In this document: positions 41,901-53,565 of the stretch, in pieces
Layout: each line of letters starts with the position of its first letter
Numbering within the stretch: the first letter of the stretch is position 1
DNA from: Dipetalonema caudispina
Lineage: Eukaryota; Nematoda; Chromadorea; Rhabditida; Onchocercidae
Direction: 5' to 3'
Length of the DNA stretch: 64,000 bases
Assembly (NCBI GenBank): GCA_013365325.1
Contig: JABVXV010000001.1
Coordinates: forward strand, 992,001 to 1,056,000
Notes under the pieces: generated by a model
Databases searched by the model: none
The model's input: the letters and a program-made list of their open reading frames with translations, nothing else
What the model was told of the DNA's origin: nothing
Translations under genes and position numbers: made by a program

Positions 41901-44900
41901 AAATTAACTCTATACACAAAACTATATGCATAGAGTACTCGTAATTTTGGCACTGATCTAACTGAAGCCTTCTAGTATGTCACTAGTCAACAAAACATTC
42001 TTCTGTTTTCATTTACTAATTAAGACCATCATCACATCATACTGCATACCACGAAAATTGTTTATTCGAATTGTTAGACAGACATTTACCCCGTTGCACT
42101 TTCAGCGTTATTGACCGATTTAAACGCTTTCCAATCATCTCTATCTATTTAGAGTCACAATAAGCAAATCTTGGTAGCTCAAAATATTTTCACCTTGATA
42201 ATATGCTTTGGAGTAAAGATTGCGGAAAGGTCGTCTGAATCGTCTCTGACAACACTTGGAGGACAAAGGGTCCGGCACAAACCATCGATGTAATCGAGTA
42301 TACTACAGAGAAAAATAAATGCATACAAAACAGCTGTGACTTGCGAGTTTGATACGTTAGGTGAGCCTTTTAAAAGCTGAAACGTATAAAATTATACATA
42401 AAACTTATTAAGAAGACAGAAGTTGAATTGAATTACTTAGAAAACTCATTGTAAAGTTCTATTAGAGGAAGTCCAACTACATATAAATCACACATATCAT
42501 GGTGAACTTTTCCAAAAAAGATTCAAGACAGCAGCCTACAGTTCAAAACTGACTGGGTAATTTCGCAAAATTATTTGTTAACAATAAGACAAAAATATCA
42601 AATCTCCTAGACGAAATTAAGTATTACCTCTAATCCGTCTTTTCGGACCATATCAACCAATTCTCCGAACAGCTTTCCGCACCGCTCAATCAAATGAACG
42701 TGTATTTTCGGACCACCAATATTTAACAGCGTTAGCAAACCTTTACTGAAGACATCCAACTCTTTGAGTTGCTCACGCTTACGATCCTCGGTTCCACTAC
42801 CTTCTTTTTCATTCTGGTTGTTCTGGAAAAAATAACTTATGCCTCTTACTATTTTCTGTATTTTAGTTTTTTAAATGAAGAATGTTAGAAAACAGAAGAA
42901 TTAATACCATTTTTCTCCAGCATAATGATGCATACGACCATCGATCGCTTCGTTTCACTTCAATCAAAGAGCTGTCGGCTGTTCGTTGATGAACTTTCTC
43001 GCCAAAAAGAACATTAATCATTTGCTCCAATAAAACTCGAAACTCTGGATCTGCGAAACTGGCCTTTCGATCCTTATCACCTGCCAAATGTTCAATCAAA
43101 GGTTGTAGCATACAAAATGTTTCAAGCGGGGATGCACTGACGCTGACCCACTGAACAAGTAAATCCTGATGTTTCTCTAGCGATGACAGAAATCGTGAGT
43201 TCAAATGCGCATCTGGAAAAGAATTATATAAGCAGCAAAAAGACTGAACAAAACGTAATAATCTTCACTCTGATACTCAACGGAATGCTTGGATTTTCAA
43301 ATCCTATGTCTGCTGGAACTAAAGTTTTCAAACCGTTCGTAAATTATGAATTCCTGATATAAAAAAGGAAAACAAAAGAAAACAATATTCCAGTAATATC
43401 TTTAATACCTATTTACAAATAACTTACTTTTTAAATAACATATGGTTGAAAGCAAGTTGACAAATGGTACTGAACGTTTCATAAGTGAATCATCCACCGC
43501 AAGGCGATCCAAAACAGATGAAAAGATATCTTCTGGCAGCGTATTCCATGGCAAATTGAGAGAACTTTGTGACGAGACCAAATGTATTAAGATGGAGCAA
43601 AAAACTGATTGACCATTTCTAAAAGTGCGGATATAAATTGAATAATAACAAAACCACTTTTTTTAGAAATTCTAGTTTGAGAAGCGGATCAATGAACTGT
43701 CTGAAGGCATGCCGGACTACTAGAAAAAATTCTAGTAAATTATTAAAAATTTCCGTGATCATATGGAGATTCACGCGGACCAATATCCAAATTTCAAAAT
43801 TTGAAATAGAAAGCATACAGTAAATTAGTTTCTGAAGCAGTCTGTTGAGCTAATACTCCATCCAACAAAGTAGAAACAATACGAGCTAGATGACGGCTCA
43901 TTACCAGAATTACATTCATTTTTGATAACACCGAGTGGTTCAATTCACGCGTTGCCGTTCCTGTGAGATCTGAACTGTGGATAAAAATCATCCAATCAAG
44001 AAGCAATCGCGTTTCATCTTGATGTTGTACACCGCTTCTAAAGTATCTTCATTTTAAATATTTATTTCACTCCCTAAATAAAATGCCAATCTTAGATCAT
44101 CCAGCTCTCATTTCTTTAATTTTAATCAGTGACTTGAAAAAAAAAGTTTGGTGAAGAATGTAGAATTGTCTACTATTTCAATAATTTAAAGTAGTCCTAA
44201 GGTTTTGCTATTGAATATCACCAATGAAATTCTTTGGGCGTACACTTCTTCGTCCTTTCTCACTTTCAATTTCAAACACCAATGATACTTATGCAAATAC
44301 TGCTACTTCAAATATGTTAAACAGACCAGTACTATTGACGTAATCTATTCTATCCTCCAACACTAAAGAAATACTGTCTGCCATAAAAATCAGAAAAAAC
44401 TAACCTTGATAAGAGCTGATTAAGTACAAATCGAGTTGTGTTATCGCAAAGTGAACAAAATGCAGCAAACATCTGCAAAGCGAATTGCAAATGAGAACGA
44501 ACATTCTCTTCCCCCCGAACAGTTTAAAAACTATTTCCAATTAATAAGTTTCAGCGCAAAAGCGAGAAAATGTTAACTGCAAACCGAACAATCATCGATA
44601 TACGTTGATTTCCAGGATATTTTTTATGCTCTTTCCTCTACAGATTCGTTTCTATATTGCAACTTGAATGAATATCAGCAAAATTTCAAATTTGTTTAAC
44701 GATTTATAATTAGAGACTTTACTTCATTCTCTCTGTGATTTGAGCTCAATACTAAGGCTGAATACAAAAATAAATCCATCTTGGTTACAGCTAGGTTATC
44801 ACTAACAAAAAATCCATACAAAAAAGATCATTGCTCGCAACTGCTAAAACCTCTCCAAACCTGATTCAAAAAACCTAATTTGTCCGGAGTTCAGTATTTA

Positions 44901-47900
44901 TAATATGCAAACACCTGGGATTCGCTATCCAAAACACATGGATATTTACAAAAACTTTTAAATTAACCTCAAATGAAATACGGAAAATTAAGTAGTACTG
45001 TAATTCCTACCTGTTTCTTAATATCCTGTACTTGTGCAACAACAGAATACGGTGATTGAAATGTATCACTTATTACATCCAACATAGCTGGTGTACAAGA
45101 AAACCTTAATTCAGGTAACATAAGTCCTGACCACGTGCGAACCAACTTTAACAAATCATCATTCAAAATAGAATGAAGTTCACCGCGCGCATGCGGCACT
45201 GCACTGTTCAATACGTCACTTTTTGCAAGCGACAACGATGCTGCATACGCACCCAAAGAAAGCGTGACTTTACTACGTTCACAAATCACATTCCTGGAAC
45301 ACAATGAACCTAGCTGATGAACACATAGGAATCATCAGAATTGTTTAATGATTCGTGTGACCATATATGATCAGGACAGGATTATTTTAAAAAGTCTCCA
45401 TGTTATCCATTAAACCATTTCATTTTCTCTTTTTACTGATAAAGCTATTAAATAGCTTCTACTGCCTAGAATCAGTGGCTAACTCGCAGCATCAGCATTG
45501 TTTTCTCTGTTTGTTGGTCTGTAAATGGTATAGTCTTCGTAAAGCATCTCAACTTTTGTAACAGAAAAGATTCCCAGCTTAAATTTCCTTGATTTCTTGT
45601 TGAATAATGGATCAAATCACATGTATAGAAGTACTCACATTGCATTCTTATACATCCCAGAAACGAATTCAGTCATCCGAATGAGTTCCTCTGTTGAACA
45701 ATGATATTTTCTTAGCTGATTGTAAAATAGCAATACAGAATCGTAATACATCAGTGGCAGATTTACGAGGTCAATGAGAGACTGGAAAATAGATACGCAT
45801 TCTAAGAAAATTTACGGCACGAGTGTCCACCAATTTTTTTCATTAACTTCCAATAGAAAGTGTGATTTCAAATTTATGCTGCGTTGTTAAATATAGAAAC
45901 TTTGTTATTGTTGCCATGAACTTTTATTATCAACTCAATTTTCATATTCGTATTTTCAACTAGTTCGTTGAGCTTATTTAAATATCCCTTACGATACTTA
46001 TTGTAATGAAAATCAAAGGTCTTTGCATATATGTTTTACAAATTCTGATATCATTGATGGAAGTTACATTTGGATCTGAAAAGCTTTGACTTGAAAATCT
46101 AAGCCCAACCTGATGCTGAAGTGAAGGAAGTAGAAGAAAAAATTAAAATTCAAACGTAGGCTTACGCAGTCATCCACAATCGGCAAACCAACAGCAACAA
46201 GCGTTTCGATTTTAAGCACGTGAGTTACGTTTACATTTGTGTCCTCATCATTAAATTTCTAAGAAAATTAAACTCGTCGAAAAGGTAATACAGAAACATG
46301 AACTGTACATATTCCATAAAATAATATCAGAAATAGAGTCATCATCTCTATGAGGTCCTATGGATTTCGCCTGATATTCCTGACATTCTATCGGTTATAG
46401 CGAACAAAAATTTCCTGACTACTATGATTACATGTCACACCACAGCGAGATATATAAAGAAGTTTCAAGTTTCAGATGCTACTTATTCTCTCGAAAGAAA
46501 TACCGATACACCGACTCATCAGGAATTTCTCTGTTACAGTAAAATCCACAATTTGTAGAAACTTACATTCAAATAGGCTGCGTAAATGCTGTCCAGCAAC
46601 AAGGGTCGAATGCGTACAAAATGGCAACGTTCCGCGGGAAGAATGGCAGTACCACTTAAAATTTTTGAGAGAAACGAGACTGTAGGCTTAAAAGAAGACT
46701 TTAAAATGATAAATGATTTTATAAAATGATACTAATGAGTGATGAAAATTGAAAGATAGAAAGAAATTCTCATAAGTAAACATCCCAAGAATCGAGGCAA
46801 AGAGTTTTTAAAAGGATACAGAAAATCTCCAATTTTCAGTATTATGAGAAAACCAAAACATCCTTCCAGCCAACCTTTGAATTAAGAGGACAACTCACAC
46901 AGGTGGAGGGGTGAATATCCTGATGATGTTCATCGGATTTGGTTTCACCTATTTGAATACAGCCAAAGAATTAATCGTAAAACAATAAAAATCAACGATC
47001 AAAAATTTTTACACAGTCGTACCGGCAAAATGATATATGCAGGAAGATGCTCCTCATCCCATTGCACATCATAGAGCCAACTGATATACAAATCATGCAA
47101 TTCATCCCAGAGTTTGAAATTAAACATAGAACGAGTTAACAGAGTACCCTCCCATTTCGGTGTCCTGCTTAGATCTGTAAGAATTGTTTTGTTACACTTA
47201 AATCCATTCGAAATTTTAGATTCTCGGAACGGCAAGAAAATACCATGCACTATGAAGTATTTCAGATTTTAAATATTGAAGTTGATATGATCAGTTATTT
47301 TAAACTATGGCATATAGCTAAGGAAATAAAGAGCATATCCCACCGAAAAAATCGCAACAACATTTTCGAAACTTTTCCATGACTACGTGCCTCTTACCAC
47401 GTGACTGGCCACCAACTAATAAGAGATGAACAGCTTCCAATGCATAACGCACCCTTTGGCGCTTCACGTCACTGCAACATTAAAAAAATATTACAACACT
47501 TCAACATGTACAATGAATTACAGTAGAATTCAATAAAATTACAGTAGAATTCAATAAACTTTGTAATAAAGATTTGCCGATACTCAGTCCATTTCCAATT
47601 CAATTAGATTGCTGGTATCTTCTACAACACTATGATAAGAGTTGTCATAATGAAATAATGGATGGAACAAAGGTATTGTTGCTACAAAATTGAATTCGTG
47701 TGAGTCACTAATTCAGTTCCCACGTACCACTTAGTTCAAAAGTCTCAACGAAATAAAAAAAAAAAACCTTTTCAAGGCATCATACAACATGTCCAACGCA
47801 TAACTGGCTGACTTTTTCAGGTCTTCGATATCCAAAAGTTCGGAAATACATTCGAGAAGCCAGAAGGTGGAATGCTCAGGAGTACCATTCCTTGATTCTG

Positions 47901-48704
47901 CATCTATTGAGCGCAAAACATAATGAACAATCTGTACTGCATTTTGACGTCCTAACACACAAACAGCAATAATTTTCAAGCAAAACGGATCCGAAGTAAT
48001 AATTTTCGATTCGTTGCCCTTTGGAAAATATAACATAGAGTTCACCAGCTGTTCCTGAAGAAAACGGAGAATTAGTTAAAAAACATCTGAATCGAGAATT
48101 TATTATTGATAAACCTGAAGTCACATGAAGAAATGTAATCCCTCTGTATAAATGCTACCTCATCATTTTCATCCAGATAACCCTTGTCCAGGGAATTCTC
48201 TAGAAGCAGTATTAATAAAACATTGACATCTTCTGTTCCACAATAGCCATGATCGCCAGCTGATGCAGCACATAAATCCCGGAAACAATTGAAACTTGAA
48301 CTTGTCCAAATGTTGGAAGTGTTTCCCATAAAGAGCAACATCGACAAGCTTCTTTCGCATAAGCTTAACAGCTAAAATTTAGAAAAATTGGCATGAGTTT
48401 TTTCTTTTTCACTATCGTGCTATTGCGCAGTGCTTCAACAAGATCCCTTTTATTTTACCGTTGAAGATGAGATGGTAAAAAGAGTAGCCTTTTGCAAATT
48501 AACTGCATCTTCTTGCTGATCCATCAAAACGGGTACGGCCCTCAGAATATTTTCCAACCAGTCGCCAACACCTGCCATCGGATCATCTGTAATTCACTGG
48601 ATATTCCAATGGATTTCATTAGAAATTGTGATTAAAAATTATAAAAAATAATCAGAAGGGCAAACTTTGAAGAGATCAATGCTGTCAGACAAATCAAATT
48701 TCTA

Positions 48705-48740
<36 letters not shown>

Positions 48741-50648
48741 ACCAGATGAATCTGCTGAGGCTGGCTTTTTGATTGAGGTAGCATCACCGAGCCTCAATGC
48801 ATGTTGTAGTGCTTCCTTAGCAACACTCCAAAGTGCTTCATAGAGAGCAGACGATATGAACGTCAAAAATGATAATGCCGTTGGAAGCATATTGAGGAAA
48901 CGATTAGCGAAAACATAGGCTATGTCCATTTTGCAGTTCCTCAGCAACTGTAAATGAAGAAAAGTACGATAGAACGAATTAATGTTTCCCTCTTTTCGTC
49001 AAAAAACTTCTATTTTTGGTTGGTTAGCATGAGAAAGTAATAGAAAACAAGGAGGACGGATGATCTCACTTTCTATCAAATCGAATTAAAAGTCCGAGAT
49101 CTTTCCACGGACTTCTAATGGTACTGAAAACACTGAAAGTAAAGCGCCCAATACAGAATAATTGATGTGGTCAACAACTAAGACGTCGGCATTCAAGCAT
49201 GAGTATTTTGCTTTTCGGAGATTAGAAACGCATAAGGTTATTGAATAACAAATACTTGAGGACCGAACTGGATCAGATGGAGAGAACTTATGAACGATTT
49301 CGTAAATTTCTTCATTGAGACCAATACAGTAAGTAGTATGCGGTATATATATACGTATATAAAACCTACTGCTAAATTTGGCGGAAGCAGCATTGGACGG
49401 CAGGGGATTGTTGTGGCTATTCAGTAAAGGAAATAGCAGCTCCTACTGCAACGGATTTTAACCACTAAGACATATTTCCAGTAAAAGCTTACCTCATTAA
49501 TGCAGAAAACAAGAACTTCAGTGGAATTCGTTAAATGATTTCTGGCGCAGCGTGTTCCTACTGCCTGTTCAGTGACACGCCTATGTATACTAATTACTGC
49601 TGCACAACAAGCATTTCCTGCATCCGTTTGCATTTCTTCAGTAGTACAATTACATGCTAACGAACTAATCATCAAAATTAGAGCACTTGAGATACCACTG
49701 ATATATTCCATTACAGTTTCAGTTGCCAAACCAAAATCGATGCGTAACAACTTGTCGATATCAGTAATTCCCTTTTGAAGAATTGATATGTCACTAAAAC
49801 TGACAGCTATTAAAGTCTTCTCAAGAGCGGGAATGGTTGACGAGGCATGAAACGCCGACATTTTTAGCAAACCAAGAAAATCCCGCGTATTGGTTGGTCG
49901 CTGCTACAAAATCTGGACCGGTCGTAGTCAGTGAATGGAATGAACAAAACGGTTTTACATTAGTACAATGAAGTTGGGTGACACCAAAATTACTTGCAAC
50001 ACTCTACCAGGAAAAAAATTCACTCAAAATTTCCGCTAAATTAGTAAAATAAAAATGCTACCAACCTCTGATCAATTTTAGAATACGCGGGAAACGATCG
50101 AAGTACGATGGCATTTTGAAATGGATCAAGCAGTTTTGCAGGTATTAAAAGGGAAATTAATTTCTCGATACGAAAAGGTGAAAATAATAACAGCCCGTTT
50201 ATTGCTAATATTTCTTTCTGAAATTTACTAATTTTTTCTAAATAGTTGACTGGAAATGCTTCACTTTAACAGATAGAACTAATTGGAAAAGGATTTCTAT
50301 AGTCTTGTTCAGGATACTCATGGAATCATTAGCGCAAAATACACTATACTGAATTAACCGTCTGCTCTACGTAGTTATTCAAAAAATGATAAATACCACC
50401 ATAAATAGTAGTTAGAAAAGAATTTCACATAGCAGAAAATTTAATTAGCAAAAGTGCATAGTTCCAGTAACGCAATGATCTGATCATCTATATAATTTGA
50501 CATCATTCAGTTCGCTACCAATGCTATAGCAGCAATGTGAACTAAATAGCGTATGGCGTACTTGAACTAAAAAATACACTCTAGTAACTAGATCAATGCT
50601 TCCACTTATGTGTAACACATAACAAGAAACAAAAAGTTATGCATCTGA

Positions 50649-50698
<50 letters not shown>

Positions 50699-51289
50699 TT
50701 ATGTGCAGAACACTTATTTTCATTATGGAATGTGTTGAGACGTCGAGTAACTCATTGCTTTTTTAAGTTCACGTGAAGTTAATACTTACAGAAGAAATAT
50801 TTAACTGTACAGAAGGTTGAGCAGCTTCATCTGTGTCGTGCTTCTGTTGATTACACTCCTGTGAGCAAAGGTAACTATGATACTCACTGGGCAGCGCTGT
50901 TCCAGCCAACAAACAATGTACGATATCCACCAGATGAATCGTATTAACGCGTCCTTCATCCAAATGTTTCGTAAACTGCTTGATCAATACACGGTATGCT
51001 TCACTGGCAAACAATATGTCATTACCGGATACTGAAAAAGATATAACATCACATAGGCTATATGTAGTATTATCTATCGATTTCTAAAATGTTATGAAAA
51101 AAGATTTGTCCACTTACACTTATCCAAACTTGTACCAATAACATGAATTGATAGGATAATTTCATCCGGTTGCATTGACGAACCATTATTAACGACATAT
51201 TTCAGAAGGCTACTTAAATGTTCTGCTTTTTGATCCGCATTACTAGCAAGGCTCCAACTCATTTCTGCATGATCAGCATCTTTTGGCAT
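15391..51289 (-). CDS. ubr-4: UBR4/p600 giant E3 ubiquitin-protein ligase
   Basis: UBR4 is a very large N-degron and quality-control E3 ligase; in mammals it works with KCMF1 and calmodulin in the cytosol. Starting from [12 protein letters not shown] at 51289, the exons follow human UBR4 order. N-terminal helical repeats include [17 protein letters not shown] and [14 protein letters not shown]. The UBR box is at 41136-41809. A propeller-like region (about 38.1-40.8 kb) has [12 protein letters not shown] and [18 protein letters not shown] beta-sandwich near 37.3 kb and an acidic linker (32.3-32.6 kb) come next. Then come a cysteine-rich segment (27.8-28.4 kb), the conserved GRMLGNPY...[15 protein letters not shown] and [14 protein letters not shown] motifs near 20.9-21.4 kb, and the C-terminal hemiRING. 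The last exon 15422-15391 ends [10 protein letters not shown] then TAA. The 36-kb span has some fifty or more exons; not every junction was checked. The true start may lie further upstream (see 53907-54114). Confidence 0.93.
17367..17466. repeat. Inverted repeat (about 24-bp arms) in a UBR4 intron
   Basis: AAAATGATGAAACAAAATGATTA at 17367-17389 is the reverse complement of 17443-17466 except for a one-base length difference in an A run. The loop is 53 bases. It lies in the intron between the two hemiRING exons and could fold into a stable stem or be a small decayed inverted-repeat element. Confidence 0.75.
19631..19649 (-). repeat. ubr-4: 19-nt coding A tract in UBR4
   Basis: On the sense strand, 19 consecutive A residues follow ACC and precede TATGG, so the frame reads SP, six AAA-coded lysines, then YG. 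The stretch sits in a nematode-specific insertion between the DEIG segment (about 19.88-20.08 kb) and [17 protein letters not shown]. The splice phase from the upstream exon (ATTG joined to GA) keeps this frame open, so it looks translated. Confidence 0.65.
27780..28352 (-). other. ubr-4: UBR4 cysteine-rich segment (two exons)
   Basis: Exon 28113-28352 encodes [19 protein letters not shown] and then [14 protein letters not shown]; exon 27780-27896 continues [17 protein letters not shown]. The spacing of the five CxxC-like pairs equals that of human UBR4, whose block reads CPRCSASVPANPGVCGNCG. This is one of the best conserved parts of the protein and presumably binds zinc. Confidence 0.9.
31033..31249. 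repeat. Exact 35-bp direct repeats bracketing a UBR4 exon
   Basis: The 35 bases at 31033-31067 (beginning AAAATGAGTTGGAGGC) recur without change at 31215-31249. Between them lies one UBR4 exon of 46 codons (31074-31211) encoding [20 protein letters not shown] and so on. One copy forms the acceptor end of the upstream intron and the other the donor end of the downstream intron. Confidence 0.9.
41136..41809 (-). other. ubr-4: UBR box (N-recognin zinc domain) of UBR4, two exons
   Basis: Exon 41634-41809 encodes [20 protein letters not shown] followed by [14 protein letters not shown]. Exon 41136-41340 continues with [18 protein letters not shown]. All the paired Cys and His residues of the human UBR4 box ([26 protein letters not shown]) are matched. 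In UBR-family ligases this domain reads N-terminal degrons. The human version has a few more residues before the last cysteine. Confidence 0.95.
48708..48736 (-). repeat. 29-nt poly(T) tract just after a UBR4 5' splice site
   Basis: On the sense strand an exon ends GATTCATCTG and the donor GTAAGG is followed at once by 29 T residues. A similar T tract at about 22361-22387 follows the donor GTATGT of another UBR4 intron by 11 bases. Confidence 0.8.
50653..50696. repeat. (TA)22 microsatellite in a UBR4 intron
   Basis: Forty-four bases of uninterrupted TA lie in the intron between the UBR4 exons at about 50.78-51.03 kb and 50.08-50.22 kb. Such tracts are likely length-polymorphic. Confidence 0.97.
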
Positions 51290-51303
51290 CTGAGTCGAAG
51301 AAT

Positions 51304-51311
51304 CTGAAAAT
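51304..51311 (-). promoter_or_regulatory. Splice acceptor just upstream of the UBR4 ATG at 51289
   Basis: The sense strand reads ATTTTCAG, then 14 bases, then the ATG at 51289. It may be the trans-splice site that defines the UBR4 5' end. It may equally be a cis acceptor for an upstream coding exon, because the frame stays open through SSTQ before the methionine. Confidence 0.5.
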
Positions 51312-52790
51312 TGTCAAAGCGATAAAACTTCATCTGAATAGTGATAATTTGAAGAAAGAAATACGTTGTTGTTAATAGAGCATTTTTGCATATGGACCTC
51401 GAAGAAACTGATCACAGTTCATAAAAAGTTCATCATCTGTCCTCATAAATAATCGGCAATCCACATTTCTTGCTTTATGGTAATGTAACAGTGGATACAA
51501 CAGTGAAGACAGTCACCGTACTGTATGTTCATATTTCTTTGAAATTTCAAAATAATGAATTAGCACGCTCACGCTCACAAATGGACCATTCAAACCGTTG
51601 ATATATAATAAAAAGTTAAGTATGATCTCTGCTTCAGTAATGGATATTCGATATTTTGATCAGGGACATTCACATACATTACATAATTAATAATTGTAAT
51701 CGATATAAAACTACAACCGATTGACAGCATAATTTCATAACTTTCTGATATCATTTAGTATTACAGATAACTAACAATTGGATTGAAGATAACAGTGTAA
51801 TGCCTCACATAAGTTAACCTTTTGCAAGATATCAATCATCCCATCTTTATCACTGATAAGATTGGAAGACTTAGATTCTATCCAGTGTTAACAGAAGTTA
51901 CATGCAAGGACTACTTGCTATCATTTTTAACCACTACTTCATCATACCTTTGCTTCATCTCACCCATCCCGATCTTAGCAAATCTTCTAAGCACTCTGTT
52001 TGCAGAACATAAATCTCAGGAGTACTAGTCAGTATCAGTAAGTAATAAGTGAATCAATATCAATGAAGCCTACTCCTGAAATTTGCTTCAATAAATGAAA
52101 TTAAGTGAAGTATCAATCGATGTCTATTCTGCCTTTTTCTATTCAACGCCATCAGTGAGTGTTGTGTTCCTTTCTATTTCACCAATATCTGTTCTGCCCA
52201 GAAAATCAATTTCATCCAATCGTTTAGGCTTTAACCAACGTTAAACGACAAATATTAATGAAATAAGCATAGATCCTTCGCTGTTGAATGTTTCTGAGGA
52301 GAAAGGAACGTAGCATCTCCTCTCTCTCTTACACGTATCAAACAAACAAAACTTTAGAGGGTTGAAAATTTCTCAATGAACCTATCACGGTGTCGTATCA
52401 CACGATCAGGGACGCCATGCAATCTAACTAGAACACTGCTCATTGCATCATTTGTTATCCCGCGGAGGAATGATTCGGGAACAGTGTCTGGCTATAGTTG
52501 CATGAGTATGAGGATGAGTTTCCTGATCGATCAAATCTCCATAATATACTACTGGAAATGGAGATATCCCACCTGAAATGAAGGTTGTGAAAACTCATTT
52601 TTTAAAAATAATTTTTTCTAGCAACTTTCAGAATATTACTTTTGTATGTTGTCTATTGATATCCTATCGCTTCATTCTGCAAATGCAAATTTTTTCTTCC
52701 TGAGGTAAATTCAATTTTAATTTTCAAAACTTCTGTTTCCATTCCATTGTGCATGTTCATACTGAAACATCTAACCAATGTTCCAGTTAA
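51312..52790. other. Region between UBR4 and MGAT5, no gene seen
   Basis: About 1.5 kb with no open frame that I can relate to either neighbour. It probably holds promoter elements for one or both divergent genes. If the candidate UBR4 exon at 53907-54114 is real, this stretch is UBR4 intron. A 66-codon + frame at 52376-52576 looks spurious. Confidence 0.45.
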
Positions 52791-52853
52791 ATAGCATTTA
52801 AACAAATATATTCTCTGATTATCATTATTTCAGTATACCGTGACAAAACAGTC

Positions 52854-52991
52854 ATGTATTACTTAATCCGATGGCTAATGAGACGAACCAGGTATGTATG
52901 CTCAAACTGTGCTTTGCTCTTTTGTTCAATCTTTATACTTGCCAGTCTATTCATTGGAATATTATTGTTAGTGGTGCACGACAGTTTTACG
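52854..52991 (+). CDS. gly-2: Duplicate first exon of MGAT5 (copy A)
   Basis: This 46-codon exon encodes MYYLIRWLMRRTRYVCSNCA and continues through a hydrophobic span to VVHDSFT, then GGTACAG as donor. It differs from copy B (53269-53406) by Tyr for Ser at position 3 and is otherwise the same protein. TTATTTCAG ends at 52833, 20 bases before the ATG, so it can be an independent trans-spliced start. Its phase-0 donor could join exon 2 at 54130 exactly as copy B does. It could be an alternative first exon or a silent duplicate; the sequence alone cannot decide. Basic residues before a roughly 20-residue hydrophobic stretch are typical of a type II Golgi anchor. Confidence 0.6.
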
Positions 52992-53268
52992 GTACAGTTT
53001 GTTTTCTTCTTCTAACAATTACAACTGAAATTAAATTTATCAAAACTTCATCTTTCTTTTGTGATTTTTCCCTGTTCACTTCCATACTGGTCTGAACGGG
53101 ACACAATATTATATGTAGTGGGAAAAGTTTATTACTAATTTCCTTAACCAAAATTATTCATTGTATTTAGTTTTAATATCAAAATTTCTAGTTAAGCAGC
53201 ATTTGCACTTCTTTGAACAAATATATTCTCTGATTATCATTATTTCAGTATACCGTGACAAAACAGTC

Positions 53269-53519
53269 ATGTATTCCTTGATCCGATGGCTAATGAGACG
53301 AACCAGGTATGTATGCTCAAACTGTGCTTTGCTCTTTTGTTCAATCTTTATACTTGCCAGTCTATTCATTGGAATATTATTGTTAGTGGTGCACGACAGT
53401 TTTACGGTACAATTTGTTTTCTTCTTCTAACAATTACAACTGAAATTAAATTTATCAAAACCTCATCTTTCTTTTGTGATTTTTCCCTGTTCACTTCCAT
53501 ACTGGTCTGAACGGGACAC

Positions 53520-53565
<46 letters not shown>

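Noticed and set aside
52871..53510. Two copies of a 74-codon + frame starting MANETNQVC
   Set aside because: It overlaps MGAT5 exon 1 in another frame and lacks homology or a matching splice phase; the frame beginning MYSLIRW has the membrane anchor and correct junctions.
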